Below are positions 9,699 to 19,307 of a stretch of DNA of 64,000 nt, in pieces (position 1 is the stretch's first letter; every line of letters begins with the position of its first letter). A program made the translations under genes and the position numbers. The stretch spans positions 1 to 64,000 of the forward strand of contig CAVXFL010000020.1 in the NCBI GenBank assembly GCA_963761015.1, written 5' to 3'. The notes beneath the pieces were generated by a model. It was given only the letters and a program-made list of their open reading frames with translations. It had not been told where the DNA came from and searched no databases. Origin of the DNA: CAVXFL01 sp963761015. Lineage in GTDB: Bacteria; Pseudomonadota; Alphaproteobacteria; Acetobacterales; Acetobacteraceae.

Positions 9699-12257
9699 TC
9701 AGGCGATGGCTATCCAGCCGCTGGCGTCGTTGCCACTCTGCTTGATCCAAAGCGTTTGGCCGGCGCCACCATCCAGGTTGCGGTAATCGGAACCAGGCGA
9801 TGCACTGACCACCCCTGCCGGCGAACCTCGCCCGATAGATGAGCTTACGCCCAGCGGTTCCGCGTCGCTCGTCAGGCGCAACCTTCCTGATCCGTTCGGC
9901 CGCACCCAGACATCGGCATTGTTCAGGGTTCTGACCGCGAGAGCTCCATCGCCGGCAAATTGGAAGTAATCGGCGAGTGGCGCACCGGTGGCCCGCCAAG
10001 TCCCCCACGTACCGACCCACTCCACCTCTGCGCTGGCGGGAACGGTCATGTCGTAGAGGGTCCAGTTCTCCTGAAATGGCCTGGAGCCCAGGCGCGCAAA
10101 TACCACGGCACAGTTGCATCGGACCCGCAGGCGTCGCTCTTCCGGAACCGGAAGCCCAACGGAGGCAACCGCGGTGGCGCCCGCTCCATCCCCACTAATC
10201 ACCACTGCCGTGTCAACGCCACTCGCCCCATACCCGCTGCCGGAATTCGTCAGCGCAACGCCAATCACCGATCCATTTCTGATATGCGCTTTGGCAGTCG
10301 CGCCGCCCCCACTTCCGGTAATGCCGACACTCGCCTGGGAATACCCGGACCCGCCGTTCGTGACCTTGATGAACGTGATTTCACGTGCCGTCGCTTGCTG
10401 CCGTAGGCTAAACATCGACTGAACAGGCCCGGAGACGGTGGTGATCATCACCTGGTTTAGGATGTCCGGAAACGCCACCTGCTGCATCCCAGAAACGCCG
10501 GACGGATTGCAGATTGTCCGCGGCTGAAAGTTCCAGGTATTGTCGCATATTGTTACGGTGTCGGTGTTTGCCCATAGGGCTTGATAAATTGTTGCCGCGC
10601 CGATTCCGATGAAATTGTTGCGGGATACCAAGACGTTTTGTGGTCCATCCAGCAACAGCACCCCACCGCCACCGTTCCCCATAGCAAAGCAAATCCAATT
10701 GTCGAGGATAGCCAAACTGTCGCATGCTATCCCGAAGTTGTTGCCCGCCCCATCGGTCTCGACGTTGTTCACAACGATTGCCCAACCGGTGCATTCCTGA
10801 ATCCAGTTGGCCAAAATTCGAAGGTTTATGCTGCCCCCCGGGTTTATCCCATGCACGGTCCCATTGACGAAATTTCGGGCGATTTCAGAGTAAATCGAGC
10901 CCCCGGCATCGATACCAAACTGCGAGCTCCCGGTGACCATGTTGCCTGCGATCACGCTATAGGAGACATTGGCCAGGATTCCGGCGCCTCCCCCGCCTGT
11001 CGCATTGTCGGTCAGAAGGTTGTTCTGAACGCTCAGCGCTCTACCTGATACCGCGATGCCGTATTGAGTGTTGTCATGACAATTGTTGCTGGTAACAATA
11101 ATCGATAGCGCATCCGGGTTGGCGTTTCCCCACAGGGGAGGATTGGTATTGGTCGCGTTGAAATTTCCGACCGATATGCCTCTCTGGTTTGCCCAGGATT
11201 CGCATCCGGTCACCTCGCAGAGACGTGCCTTCACGAGAAAGGCCAAATCCGTGTAGTCGATCGCGATCCCGTACCCGCCATTGTCGTGGGTCCGGCAGGA
11301 GTTGATTTGCACTCCTATTACCGCCTGAACCCAGATTCCATGGCCTGCGTTGTCGGATGCTTCGCAGGCACTTATGGTATGCTGAACGACAGCCGAGTTG
11401 GACGCCTGAATCGTCAGGCCGCTTCCGAGCGTCGCGCCACCCGAGCCGATGAACGCGCAACTCACGAACTTGGAATCGAAGCAGGTCGGCGTCACCAAGA
11501 CGGCCCAACTGTCCTCGGAAACGCCTGCTCGGTTGGCGTCAAAGATAATGCCGTAGGCTCGAAAAACTTGACTCTGAACTGAAATCCAGGCGCCATTCCC
11601 TGTTTGGGTCAGCCGGCGAACGATGGTTTGCCCCGGTACTCCCGACAGCACCACCGCAGCGCCGAACACCGACCATTGGCCATTGACAATGTAGGTCTTC
11701 GGACCCAGCAGGAGCGGTCGGCCGCTGGCTAGAGCCGCGTTGAATGCGGCCGTATCGTCCGTCGTTCCGTCTCCGATTGCACCAAATGCCTCGATATGAA
11801 CGCTGTCGGCGAGGATATCGGCGAGCCTCCGGCCGAGATGGGTTCCAGAAGCGGCCGCCACCATCCCCGAAGCCGAAATATCGGGGACTTCCGAGATGCC
11901 GCTCATGAAATCTTCATAGCGGACCGCTACATCGGAGCCTGCTTGCGCGAGAGGAACCAGATCTCCGGCCGTTGCGGAGCTCGAGCGCTCAAGAGCGGCA
12001 ATTTGGAACGGCGCTGCATCGGCAATCAGCGTTCCATTCGAAAGCCTTAAATTCGCGCCAACGGCGATGGTTTCCGGCGCGCCCGTGCCTTGGCTGCTCC
12101 TGCCAAACAGGGTCTGCGGCGGCAGCGCGATGGCAGGCTGCACGCCGGCGAGCAGTTGGGCTCGGGTCGCCTGGCGCGTGATCCCATTCTGCCAAATCGG
12201 GATTTCGTCTGTATCCGCAACGGATACAGCGGGAGCCAATTGATTGATCGTGCCCAT
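9699..12257 (-). CDS. Tailspike protein with right-handed beta-helix
   Basis: 852 residues, intact. The N-terminal ~85 residues (DTDEIPIWQNGITRQATRAQ) repeat the anchor module of the following spike and probably attach it to the baseplate. The pectate-lyase/GH28-type helix starts at AFGAIGDGTTDDTAAFNAAL (about residues 158-177) and runs to about residue 600 with many Asn-rich rungs (NNFIGIG, NNCHDNTQYGIAV). A Gly/Ser-rich region (GGSGYSQASVGITGSGGGAT) and a C-terminal beta-rich domain follow. Likely a capsule- or O-antigen-recognising spike; depolymerase activity is inferred from the fold, not shown. Confidence 0.85.
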   Translation of the reverse strand: MGTINQLAPAVSVADTDEIPIWQNGITRQATRAQLLAGVQPAIALPPQTLFGRSSQGTGAPETIAVGANLRLSNGTLIADAAPFQIAALERSSSATAGDLVPLAQAGSDVAVRYEDFMSGISEVPDISASGMVAAASGTHLGRRLADILADSVHIEAFGAIGDGTTDDTAAFNAALASGRPLLLGPKTYIVNGQWSVFGAAVVLSGVPGQTIVRRLTQTGNGAWISVQSQVFRAYGIIFDANRAGVSEDSWAVLVTPTCFDSKFVSCAFIGSGGATLGSGLTIQASNSAVVQHTISACEASDNAGHGIWVQAVIGVQINSCRTHDNGGYGIAIDYTDLAFLVKARLCEVTGCESWANQRGISVGNFNATNTNPPLWGNANPDALSIIVTSNNCHDNTQYGIAVSGRALSVQNNLLTDNATGGGGAGILANVSYSVIAGNMVTGSSQFGIDAGGSIYSEIARNFVNGTVHGINPGGSINLRILANWIQECTGWAIVVNNVETDGAGNNFGIACDSLAILDNWICFAMGNGGGGVLLLDGPQNVLVSRNNFIGIGAATIYQALWANTDTVTICDNTWNFQPRTICNPSGVSGMQQVAFPDILNQVMITTVSGPVQSMFSLRQQATAREITFIKVTNGGSGYSQASVGITGSGGGATAKAHIRNGSVIGVALTNSGSGYGASGVDTAVVISGDGAGATAVASVGLPVPEERRLRVRCNCAVVFARLGSRPFQENWTLYDMTVPASAEVEWVGTWGTWRATGAPLADYFQFAGDGALAVRTLNNADVWVRPNGSGRLRLTSDAEPLGVSSSIGRGSPAGVVSASPGSDYRNLDGGAGQTLWIKQSGNDASGWIAIA

Positions 12258-12262
12258 GGTGG

Positions 12263-12748
12263 TCAGCTCGCGACCAGAATCGGGTTCCCGTTCTGATCCG
12301 TAATGGGCTGGCCCGTGTCAGTCAGCAGCGCACTCTGCGGAACCGTTGGCCTGGACAGTGCAATTACGGGTAGCAACACGCTCCGCGACAGCATCCGGCC
12401 CGATGTGGTGGAAATCGTCAGAGTGACCGTATATGTTGTGTCGACTTGGCCCCCAGCCAGCCAAAGCACGGCGGAAGCACCATCCGCCGAGCAACTGTTG
12501 AGGACCAGATCACCAGGGTTGCTCGGCGCAATGCTCACGTCGAGCGCCGAAATTCCATCGCCCGGATTGCCAACGAGAGCTGCGCTGATGTCGAATTGGT
12601 AGTCCAGCACATCTTTCGGGTCCTTGGCCGGCCAGCTCGCCGGACCAGCGACGGACGCCGGCGTGCCGCGCGGAACCGGGGCGAAGTCATCGAGCTTCAG
12701 AACTCGTGCGCAACTTGGTATCCAAACATGCGCGGCCGGTGTCGGCAT
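12263..12748 (-). CDS. Phage fibre-associated protein with Ig-like beta domain
   Basis: 161 residues. The first 40 residues contain AHVWIPSCARVLKLDDFAPV and PKDVLDYQFDISAAL. The middle part reads as an Ig-like sandwich (VDTTYTVTLTISTTSGRMLS), and the C-terminus is TDTGQPITDQNGNPILVAS. Proteins with this ending recur in alphaproteobacterial prophages as small fibre or tail proteins; function unknown. Its stop is 5 bp from the next spike start, so the two are co-translated. No signal peptide or membrane segment. Confidence 0.6.
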   Translation of the reverse strand: MPTPAAHVWIPSCARVLKLDDFAPVPRGTPASVAGPASWPAKDPKDVLDYQFDISAALVGNPGDGISALDVSIAPSNPGDLVLNSCSADGASAVLWLAGGQVDTTYTVTLTISTTSGRMLSRSVLLPVIALSRPTVPQSALLTDTGQPITDQNGNPILVAS

Positions 12749-12891
12749 CGAGCACTCCAGTTCTATTGCGACAGCAGTGCGGGGCGCGCGCTAATATCGA
12801 CAGCGGCCCATTCCTGCGCGGACGGGTTCGACGCCGAACCAATCATTCGGGACGAGCAAGGTCGTCGAACGGCCGATCGAGCGCGGGTTGC

Positions 12892-14130
12892 CTACCATTC
12901 AATGACGGCAAGCCCCGCCGCCCCGCAGCCCCCGGCACCGTTGCCAATAGCGCCGGAGCCGCCGCCCCCAGGGAAGCGCCCAGTCGCGCCGTCGAGACTG
13001 CTGCTCGAGTTGCCGGCCGGGCCAAAGGCGGAAGCACCGCAAAACGCGGCTCCACCCATGCCGCCAATGTAGCCTCCGCCGGCGAACAACAACCCGTTCT
13101 GCCCTCCGGCGCCAGGAACCAGGAAACCAAGGCCTGCCCCTGTCCCGGGAGCCGAGGATGCAGTTCCGCCAGCCGTCGCTGATCCACTGCTCCCGGCCCC
13201 GCCCCCGCTCGCCGACGCCAGAGTGCCGAAGCCTGTCGTTCCGCCCGCCCCGTTCGCGCCGCCCGCGCCGACGACCACCGAGAGCACCTGGCCCGGCACG
13301 ACGGGGTAATAGCCCTCGGAATAGCCGCCTGCGGCACCTCCGCCACCCGCGCCGCCACCGCCATTTCCACCGGCTCCGCCTGCCCCCCACAGCCGCGCTC
13401 GTACCAAGCTGACGGAAGACGGCACCTGCCAATTCTGGCTGGCGTTTATCACCGCAATCCGTGAAACTCCCGGCGCAAGTTGAGGCAGCTTGAACGGCAC
13501 GAACGGGGCGTTCGGAACGGGCTTTATGGCCTCGACGGAAACCTGCGTCTGACCATAGCTCACCGTGACGACGTACAGGCCGGTCCAACCGGTATCGATG
13601 GAAGGTGTCTGCTGCGACCCGGTGTTTCCCGGTGCCCCCGCCTTTAGCTGTAATTGCGCGCGCTGTATTCTTTGCGTGTCTTGCGCCGAACCCGAATTGT
13701 TTGGGCCGGTATAGGGCTGCGCTGGATTGGCTGCATTGTAATAAGGAAGAACCACCGGATCGGTATCGCTCTCGGCGAATGTCGCCTGGATCAAATATGT
13801 CACCGACTGGCCAGAGACCGTCGGCGCCGTCAACGTGAACTGCGTCGGACTGAGATTCACCCCCATGCGCATTAACGGAGTGACGTCATCCGCGGGCAAG
13901 GACCCGTAGGCTGTCGTGTCAACAACTCCAAGCCGGGTTATGGTTCCTGGTCCTACGTTAACCGCCAGGGAAGCGGGAACAGTCGGAGTGCAAGCCAAAC
14001 CGTCGACAATGGTGTTGGTTCCAAGGGTTGCCTGGATCAGATGCCCCAGCGCAACCATCGCATTCCGATTTATCGACAGCAGGTCCGTATCCAGCGGAAT
14101 GCTGCCGGGATAGACGATATTGCGGTCCAT
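12892..14130 (-). CDS. Tail fibre with glycine-rich C-terminal adhesin-like domain
   Basis: 412 residues. Residues 1-230 form a tail-fibre base (MDRNIVYPGSIPLDTDLLSI) ending in a beta domain (VQVSV..VPFKLPQLAPGV). Residues about 235-412 are strongly glycine-rich, with runs such as GGAGGNGGGGAGGGGAAGG and the recurring element VVPGQVLSVVVGAGG, ending GAAGLAVIEW. This matches the Gly-rich domain found at fibre tips, thought to pack as polyglycine-type helices. Probable receptor-binding fibre. Intact, with no frame break. Confidence 0.8.
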   Translation of the reverse strand: MDRNIVYPGSIPLDTDLLSINRNAMVALGHLIQATLGTNTIVDGLACTPTVPASLAVNVGPGTITRLGVVDTTAYGSLPADDVTPLMRMGVNLSPTQFTLTAPTVSGQSVTYLIQATFAESDTDPVVLPYYNAANPAQPYTGPNNSGSAQDTQRIQRAQLQLKAGAPGNTGSQQTPSIDTGWTGLYVVTVSYGQTQVSVEAIKPVPNAPFVPFKLPQLAPGVSRIAVINASQNWQVPSSVSLVRARLWGAGGAGGNGGGGAGGGGAAGGYSEGYYPVVPGQVLSVVVGAGGANGAGGTTGFGTLASASGGGAGSSGSATAGGTASSAPGTGAGLGFLVPGAGGQNGLLFAGGGYIGGMGGAAFCGASAFGPAGNSSSSLDGATGRFPGGGGSGAIGNGAGGCGAAGLAVIEW

Positions 14131-14241
14131 GCAAACCTCGGTTCCTAATCCTGGGAACTGCCGAAAATCGGCGGATGATCATGTGGCAAACAAATCGTGC
14201 AATCGCTTTGGATTGGCTCGAGCCCGATCGTCGGCTCCGGA

Positions 14242-15057
14242 TTAGGCGGCGCATCCGATCCAGAACGGTGTACCGCCTTCTGTTCTGTATCGGAACACAA
14301 TGGCTTGCCCCGGCGTCATCGCTGTCGGCGACGCGCCAAGCCAATAGACACTGGGCGCCGACCCGCCCCCGCTCGGAGCGACCGTTCCAAACGTGTAGGT
14401 CGTCGAAACGCCGGCGACGAACCGAAACTCGTAACCGTTCGCGGGGTTCTGCGGCAGCATGACCGTCGGTGTGTTTCCTGCCTGAGGAATCACGCCGGCA
14501 TCGCCGTCGTTGGCCTGATAGACCTGATTGTCAGTGAGCCACGACACCACGATACCGGTACTCTGCTGTCCCTTTTCCAGGGTAAGCACGCCGGCGACGG
14601 TCGTCGCGCCTAACGTTCCTGGCAGCCGAGCCGCATCCAAGGTGCCAGTGGTAATATTCGACGCGTTGGTGGTGTCTGTGGTGGCCGATGGCGCGGGCGC
14701 CGCGCCATTGATCTTCACTACGCTCGGATTGGGCAGGGCGCCAGAAAGATCGCCTCCCACCGTGCTGGCGAGGGTGGCGATGGTGCCGAGCCCGAGGTTG
14801 CCGCGTGCCACGGCGACGGACCCCAAATCCGAAAGGTTGTTTCCCCCCTGCAGGGCGCCGCCGATCCGCTCGTCGTTGCCCGCGGCCGCCGTGCCGACCG
14901 TTGTGCCGAAGGCGACAGCCAAGGAGCCAGAAGCGGTAGATATGCTGGAATCGAGTGGCAGCAGGACATCGCTGTACAACGAGGGAGTGCCTTGTACGGA
15001 CACTAGGTGCTGTTGCTGCGCCGCCGCGGCGGCAGGAAGTTCAGAGAGTTTCGGCAT
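14242..15057 (-). CDS. Phage tail fibre protein
   Basis: 271 residues. The N-terminus MPKLSELPAAAAAQQQHLVS resembles the short anchor of the other fibres. It continues with DERIGGALQGGNNLSDLGSV and a phage-tail repeat (GGDLSGALPNPSV), then a beta-rich tip that includes VMLPQNPANGYEFRFV and ends RTEGGTPFWIGCAA. The gene starts 5 bp after the upstream tail gene. Probably a trimeric side-fibre component. Intact. Confidence 0.75.
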   Translation of the reverse strand: MPKLSELPAAAAAQQQHLVSVQGTPSLYSDVLLPLDSSISTASGSLAVAFGTTVGTAAAGNDERIGGALQGGNNLSDLGSVAVARGNLGLGTIATLASTVGGDLSGALPNPSVVKINGAAPAPSATTDTTNASNITTGTLDAARLPGTLGATTVAGVLTLEKGQQSTGIVVSWLTDNQVYQANDGDAGVIPQAGNTPTVMLPQNPANGYEFRFVAGVSTTYTFGTVAPSGGGSAPSVYWLGASPTAMTPGQAIVFRYRTEGGTPFWIGCAA

Positions 15058-15061
15058 GGTC

Positions 15062-15857
15062 CTAATCGCGGTTGAGCAGATTGGCGAGTTCGTCGCTCAG
15101 AACGACGCCGGATTGGTCGGTGAGCGGAAGAACGAGCGGTGGGTCGGCGACGCGCGTCCAGCCACTGGACGCAGCCGGTATTGTGGCCGCTATCGATGCA
15201 TAGATTTCCGCATCCGTGATCTGAGCGCCAGCCAGCGCAAGCGACCCAAACTCGATGGCGCCAACGCCATATCCGCCAGGCATCCCATTTGCGCCACCCG
15301 TTTCGCCATATCCCGCCACCTGGGCGGTTCCGTTGCCAAGCGGTCGATAAGCGACCATAAAAAACTGAAAGGGGAGCACCAGCGAGCCCCATCCACCGGC
15401 CGCACCATAGGCAAAATTTCCGCCACCTTTCGCTGGCGTCCCGTACGCGCCGGTATCGTGCGTATACGCGGGCTCAAAGATCACTGGAATACGACCGGTC
15501 AAACTTTCCACAACCGCAGAGACCGCGGCCCTGGTCGCTCTAGGCATGAATATGTTGGCCCGAATCCGCGCTCGGAACGGTTGATCCAACTCGCCGTTGC
15601 GACGCGCCAGGCGCGTGCCAAAGAAATCCGCCGCGATTATGTCAAGAAAGAAATCGCTAGCGGTCCCAATCCTTGTCTGCAGCTTCGTGTACCGAGAGAA
15701 CGGAGTAAACCTTCTCCCAGACCGCGCCGAGTCCGGTAAGTATACCATCAAGAACCGGACCGAGACTGGAGCCACCGAGGCTTGATACCGGGAACCACGA
15801 AACCGGTAGAACGGTCCGGATCCGCGCAGCCATGTCGCTCGCGTCGCCAGTTGCCAT
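15062..15857 (-). CDS. Baseplate-adjacent tail protein, frame broken near 15,690
   Basis: The N-terminal 55 residues (MATGDASDMAARIRTVLPVS ... VWEKVYSVL) are in one frame and the rest (YTKLQTRIGTASDFFLDIIA ... LLNRD) in another; joined they give one protein of about 265 residues, as the sequence logic across KVYSVLSYTKLQTR shows. One extra base lies at a GTAC (15689-15692). The ATG at 15857 is 1 bp after the J-like gene stop. It occupies the place of gpI/Mu gp48-like proteins, between J and the fibres, and probably links baseplate to fibres. Confidence 0.7.
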
Positions 15858-15858
15858 C

Positions 15859-16983
15859 TCAGTTCACCGTAATCGTACCCGCCTTGACGACCCCCGACGG
15901 GCCGGGCAACAGGTCCACCGTACCGCCGTTAACCGCCACCGACGACACATTGATGACGCGAGGACTCGCGCCATAGGCAACCTGGGCCAGCTTGGTGAAT
16001 GGCATCGGCGCCCCAATTGGAAGCGCATTGATGTAGTCGATCAGCGCTGCCATCACGAGCGGCTGAAGTTGTGACTTCACAAACCCAGCCTCCACCGAAA
16101 CCGTCAGCGAGACATTCGCAGGAAGCACCATTGGCCGCTGTACCGAATACGTGGACCCTATCGGACGAACCGCATCGATCGCCGCGCTGCAGGTATCGAG
16201 CAGCGAATCCGGTGGCGAGCCGGTCCCGTCATCGACCGTTACGACAAAATTTCCTGGCCGATAGTTTCCCTGCGTGTCCACGTTCTCCGAAATCGACACA
16301 ACCAGGCCCTGTTGAATGCTCGTCACAGCGTATTCTACCGCGGCGGTTGTCGCCTCGGCCCGTGTGGCGATATAGTTGGCAAACCGTGTCCGAAATGCGA
16401 TATCGCTTTCCGCGTCCAGTCCCCCAGTCAGCGGCGCCGCATTGGTTACGGTGTCCACACCCGGGAGCGCGGTCGCAAGCAGCGCGATCGTTCCAACCTG
16501 CACATTCCCTGCTGAGCCCGCAACGACCGCCTCGACCGGCACATCGGTCGACGCAATGCCGGAAGATAGAACGTACCCATTCAACGCCACGTTCCAAGCT
16601 GAATTCGCGCTGCCACCCACGACACGGAAACTTTTGGATCCGTCTCCCGTGCGCACCAGGGCCCCCACCGGGATCAGGGCGGTGCTACCGGGCGTGAATC
16701 GGCCGAAAGTCACCACGCCCTTCGCGGGAACGGACTGCAGGCGGGCCAAGCCGTAATCGTTCATCCAACTGTCAAGGTCGGCTCCGATGCTGGTAGCCGC
16801 GCGGGTAGTTCCCAGCACCAGAACAATCAGCCACTGGATCCATAGCGCAATGGAGGCATTGGCCTCCAACACCGCTCGCAATACCGAGCCAACACTAAGA
16901 TCGACGAGCTGTGTGCACCTGCCCTGCACGGCTGCCGCTGATTTCTCAACCAACGATCGGAAGGTCTGCAGCGGAAGGTTCAT
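15859..16983 (-). CDS. Baseplate protein J-like (Mu gp47/P2 gpJ family)
   Basis: 374 residues, intact. The family order is recognisable: N-terminal LPLQTFRSLVEKSAAAVQGR, DLSVGSVLRAVLEANASIAL, then a long beta domain with GSAGNVQVGTIALLATALPG and GGLDAESDIAFRTRFANYIA, the most conserved part of the J family, and a C-terminal wedge (RPIGSTYSVQRPMVLPANV). It forms the baseplate wedge with the gp25-like protein encoded just upstream (3 bp gap). Confidence 0.92.
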   Translation of the reverse strand: MNLPLQTFRSLVEKSAAAVQGRCTQLVDLSVGSVLRAVLEANASIALWIQWLIVLVLGTTRAATSIGADLDSWMNDYGLARLQSVPAKGVVTFGRFTPGSTALIPVGALVRTGDGSKSFRVVGGSANSAWNVALNGYVLSSGIASTDVPVEAVVAGSAGNVQVGTIALLATALPGVDTVTNAAPLTGGLDAESDIAFRTRFANYIATRAEATTAAVEYAVTSIQQGLVVSISENVDTQGNYRPGNFVVTVDDGTGSPPDSLLDTCSAAIDAVRPIGSTYSVQRPMVLPANVSLTVSVEAGFVKSQLQPLVMAALIDYINALPIGAPMPFTKLAQVAYGASPRVINVSSVAVNGGTVDLLPGPSGVVKAGTITVN

Positions 16984-16986
16984 CGC

Positions 16987-17358
16987 TCAACCAGAAACCG
17001 AAAACGTAAGTACCTCAGTCTGACCTGAATCGGCATCCACGTACCGGATATCGACATAAACCGCGCCGCTGTCATCGCTTGTGACGGCAATGACCGGCTC
17101 TGGCGTTCTGGCCACAGCGGTCTCCTGGAAGATTTGCGCGCGAATAACCGCCCGGACCTGCAGCACGTTCGCAGGCTCTCCGACAAACCGCGCCAGTCCC
17201 GCCCCGTACGCGGGCTGCCAAATGTAATCACCGGGATTTGTCAGAAGCCGCCGCAGTACGCGCTGCGTCCCGAGCACCGTCCCCGATACCGTCGCCAAGT
17301 CTCCGGTGGACCCGACCATGAGGTCCGAACCCCATTGATGCCAGATGTCCACTGTCAA
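16987..17358 (-). CDS. Baseplate wedge protein, gp25/gpW-like
   Basis: 123 residues, the usual size for gp25-like proteins. Typical elements are GDLATVSGTVLGTQRVLRRL, TNPGDYIWQPAYGAGLARFV and the beta-rich C-terminus YVDIRYVDADSGQTEVLTFS. It would act with the J-like protein in the wedge and trigger sheath contraction. The start overlaps the stop of the spike gene by 4 bp (ATGA), indicating coupling. Confidence 0.9.
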   Translation of the reverse strand: MTVDIWHQWGSDLMVGSTGDLATVSGTVLGTQRVLRRLLTNPGDYIWQPAYGAGLARFVGEPANVLQVRAVIRAQIFQETAVARTPEPVIAVTSDDSGAVYVDIRYVDADSGQTEVLTFSVSG

Positions 17359-17930
17359 ATCGTCTTGTCCGGACCGATTGTGTTGGCATTACCGCTGGCC
17401 ACCCCACCGTGCACGTGCTCGTTGTGCGCGCTGCGCAGGTCAGCGACTGTCTTGTGCGCGCCGTTCTGGTCAGAAATACTTCCGGTTACCACGAGATCGC
17501 CGATCACGGTCACCTGCTTGCCATCTGCCGCGCTGATGATGAAGCCGCCGTCGTTCGCCAATCGCAAATATGCTCCCGAAGCATGAAACACCACCGCCTC
17601 GCCGGAAGGCACCGTGCCACCCTGGACGATCGGCGGGCGTGCTTGCTCGCTGTAAGCGGCGCCGATCACAATGCCATGCTCGGCGTGTCCTTCCTGGCTG
17701 AGGACTAGCACCTGGTCGCCGATCGACGGCGGGCAGGCGATGCCCCATCCGGCGCCTATCCATGGCGAAAGCACCGGTAACCAGCCGCTCAGGACTCCTT
17801 CGGGCTGCAACAGGACCCGCGCCGCATACGTGGACGGGTCGAAACTGGAAATGGTCCCGAACCGCGGCTGACCTTGACCGAGATCGAGTCCACCGGCATG
17901 CCCCTTCAAGGCATTGATCAACCGATCCAT
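17355..17930 (-). CDS. Baseplate spike protein (gpV/Mu gp45-like)
   Basis: 191 residues. N-terminal OB-like part with LNQ-type residues GTISSFDPSTYAARVLLQPE and GIACPPSIGDQVLVLSQEG, then a short beta-helical needle (GDLVVTGSISDQNGAHKTVA) and a C-terminus rich in His and Asn (HNEHVHGGVASGNANT). That His-rich tail resembles the metal-binding apex of contractile-phage spikes. It punctures the outer membrane when the tail contracts. It lies between the gpD hub and the gp25-like gene, as in Mu- and P2-type clusters. Confidence 0.88.
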   Translation of the reverse strand: MDRLINALKGHAGGLDLGQGQPRFGTISSFDPSTYAARVLLQPEGVLSGWLPVLSPWIGAGWGIACPPSIGDQVLVLSQEGHAEHGIVIGAAYSEQARPPIVQGGTVPSGEAVVFHASGAYLRLANDGGFIISAADGKQVTVIGDLVVTGSISDQNGAHKTVADLRSAHNEHVHGGVASGNANTIGPDKTI

Positions 17931-17937
17931 GTTTGGC

Positions 17938-19066
17938 CTAACCAGTCACCGACATGACCACGTCACCAGGCGGTGTCGCATCGCCTCGGGGGCTCAGATT
18001 TTTGGCCCGCACATACTGCTGAAATCCACCACCGAACCGCAATCGGCGCTCAATCGTGTCGACATAGTAGGTTTGGTCGAAAGCTGTCCCGGTTCCCTTG
18101 AGCGCGACGACGCTCCGCGAAGTCAATGACAGCTCACCAGGCATGATCGCGCTAATGACACGCTCGTGCTGAGTTAGCGTCGAGAGCCAGTTTTGTGCCA
18201 GTTTGAGCGCCTCGTCGGGCAGAAGGTTCGGGCGGACCACGACATAGGTCTGACTCGTTCCTGATCCCGAGGCGCCTTGGGAACGAACGGTCTGCGTATA
18301 TGCATTCTTCTGGCGGCTGTTCCAGCTTTTGACAGTGACCTCTATATCGCCAGCCAAAATGAGCGCGCGTTCCATGTGCAAGTCCATGATATTCGCGGGA
18401 CCGTTCAACGTTGAGGTGGCGCGCAGGATTGCTTCCGGCGCATTGGCATCCGCCTGCACTGGCTGAAAATATAGCGTCGTGCCCTGCACAAACAGGTCAA
18501 ACGCCTCCTGTTGCGCCAAAAAGACTAACAAATCCCATTCGGTAGTGGCACGACTGAACTGATTAAGCGTGATACGATCGTGCTCGAGTTCGTAATAGCG
18601 GTCGACCAGCGTGGTGGTCGCCGTGACTTTCGGCGTGAGACCGTGACGCTGCGCCAAAATCGAAACTATTTCCGACGCGGTTCGGTTCGCAAAGGTCTCC
18701 TGAGTGCGCGCTGAAATGAGCGCCGCTGTCAGATCGCGACCTTCCAGCCTGACCAATTGTCTCGGAATTTCGATTTGGACTGTGTCGACGGTTCCCTGAA
18801 TGAGGCTGATCCAGCTGGCCGCCCCCTCGGGTGCGCCGTCGGGAAGGAACGCCATCTGCACATCGAGTGGAATTGATCCTTGCGTCGACCAGTAATCCGC
18901 GGTCCAAACCTGATCGACGCCTAGCGCGATCGAAACCGAAAATCGGTCTGCGCCGTAATGCCCGTTTGTGGTGATAGTCGCGCTTCGTACCCCTGCCACG
19001 GCACTGCCATTCGACAGTACCCTGCAGGCGGGGCCGGCGTACCCAGGGCAGCAACTTGTCGCTCAT
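17938..19066 (-). CDS. Tail hub protein gpD-like, frame broken near 19,020
   Basis: About 375 residues after correction. Hub domain with GADRFSVSIALGVDQVWTA, LEGRDLTAALISARTQETF, LAQRHGLTPKVTATTTLVDR and the C-terminal IERRLRFGGGFQQYVRAKNL; it resembles the late-control D/T4 gp27 family. The start at 19066 (MSDKLLPWVRRP) has a GGGA ribosome-binding site and sits 16 bp after the LysM-like gene. That frame passes into the main frame if one base is removed at GTAC (19017-19020). The only alternative start is a GTG at 18999, which leaves an 83-bp gap. Confidence 0.82.
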
Positions 19067-19082
19067 TCGATCCCACTGTCAC

Positions 19083-19307
19083 CTATTGCTGCGGAATGCC
19101 CCCAGTAGCGTTTCGATCGACATTTGGGATCAACAAGGTAACTACCCCGACCAGCACGGGATCGAAAAGCTTGTTCGCCTGCGCAATGCGAATCCATTGC
19201 GTGGCGTCGCCAAGTTGTTCTGCGGCGACTGCAAAGAGGTTGCCCCCGGCCACGGTAATACGACGCACGGCGCTATGCTGCTCCCAGATTGGCAAGGCTG
19301 CGCCCAA
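19083..19307 (-). CDS. Tail protein X-like, LysM fold
   Basis: 74 residues. The stretch FAVAAEQLGDATQWIRIAQANKLFDPVLVGVVTLLIP has the LysM pattern (conserved Leu-Gly-Asp, Trp, Ile-Ala-Xaa-Ala-Asn), as in P2 gpX-type tail proteins that stabilise the tube-hub junction. Its start lies inside the 3' end of the preceding gene (35 bp overlap), and the gpD-like gene follows 16 bp downstream. Confidence 0.8.
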   Translation of the reverse strand: MGAALPIWEQHSAVRRITVAGGNLFAVAAEQLGDATQWIRIAQANKLFDPVLVGVVTLLIPNVDRNATGGIPQQ

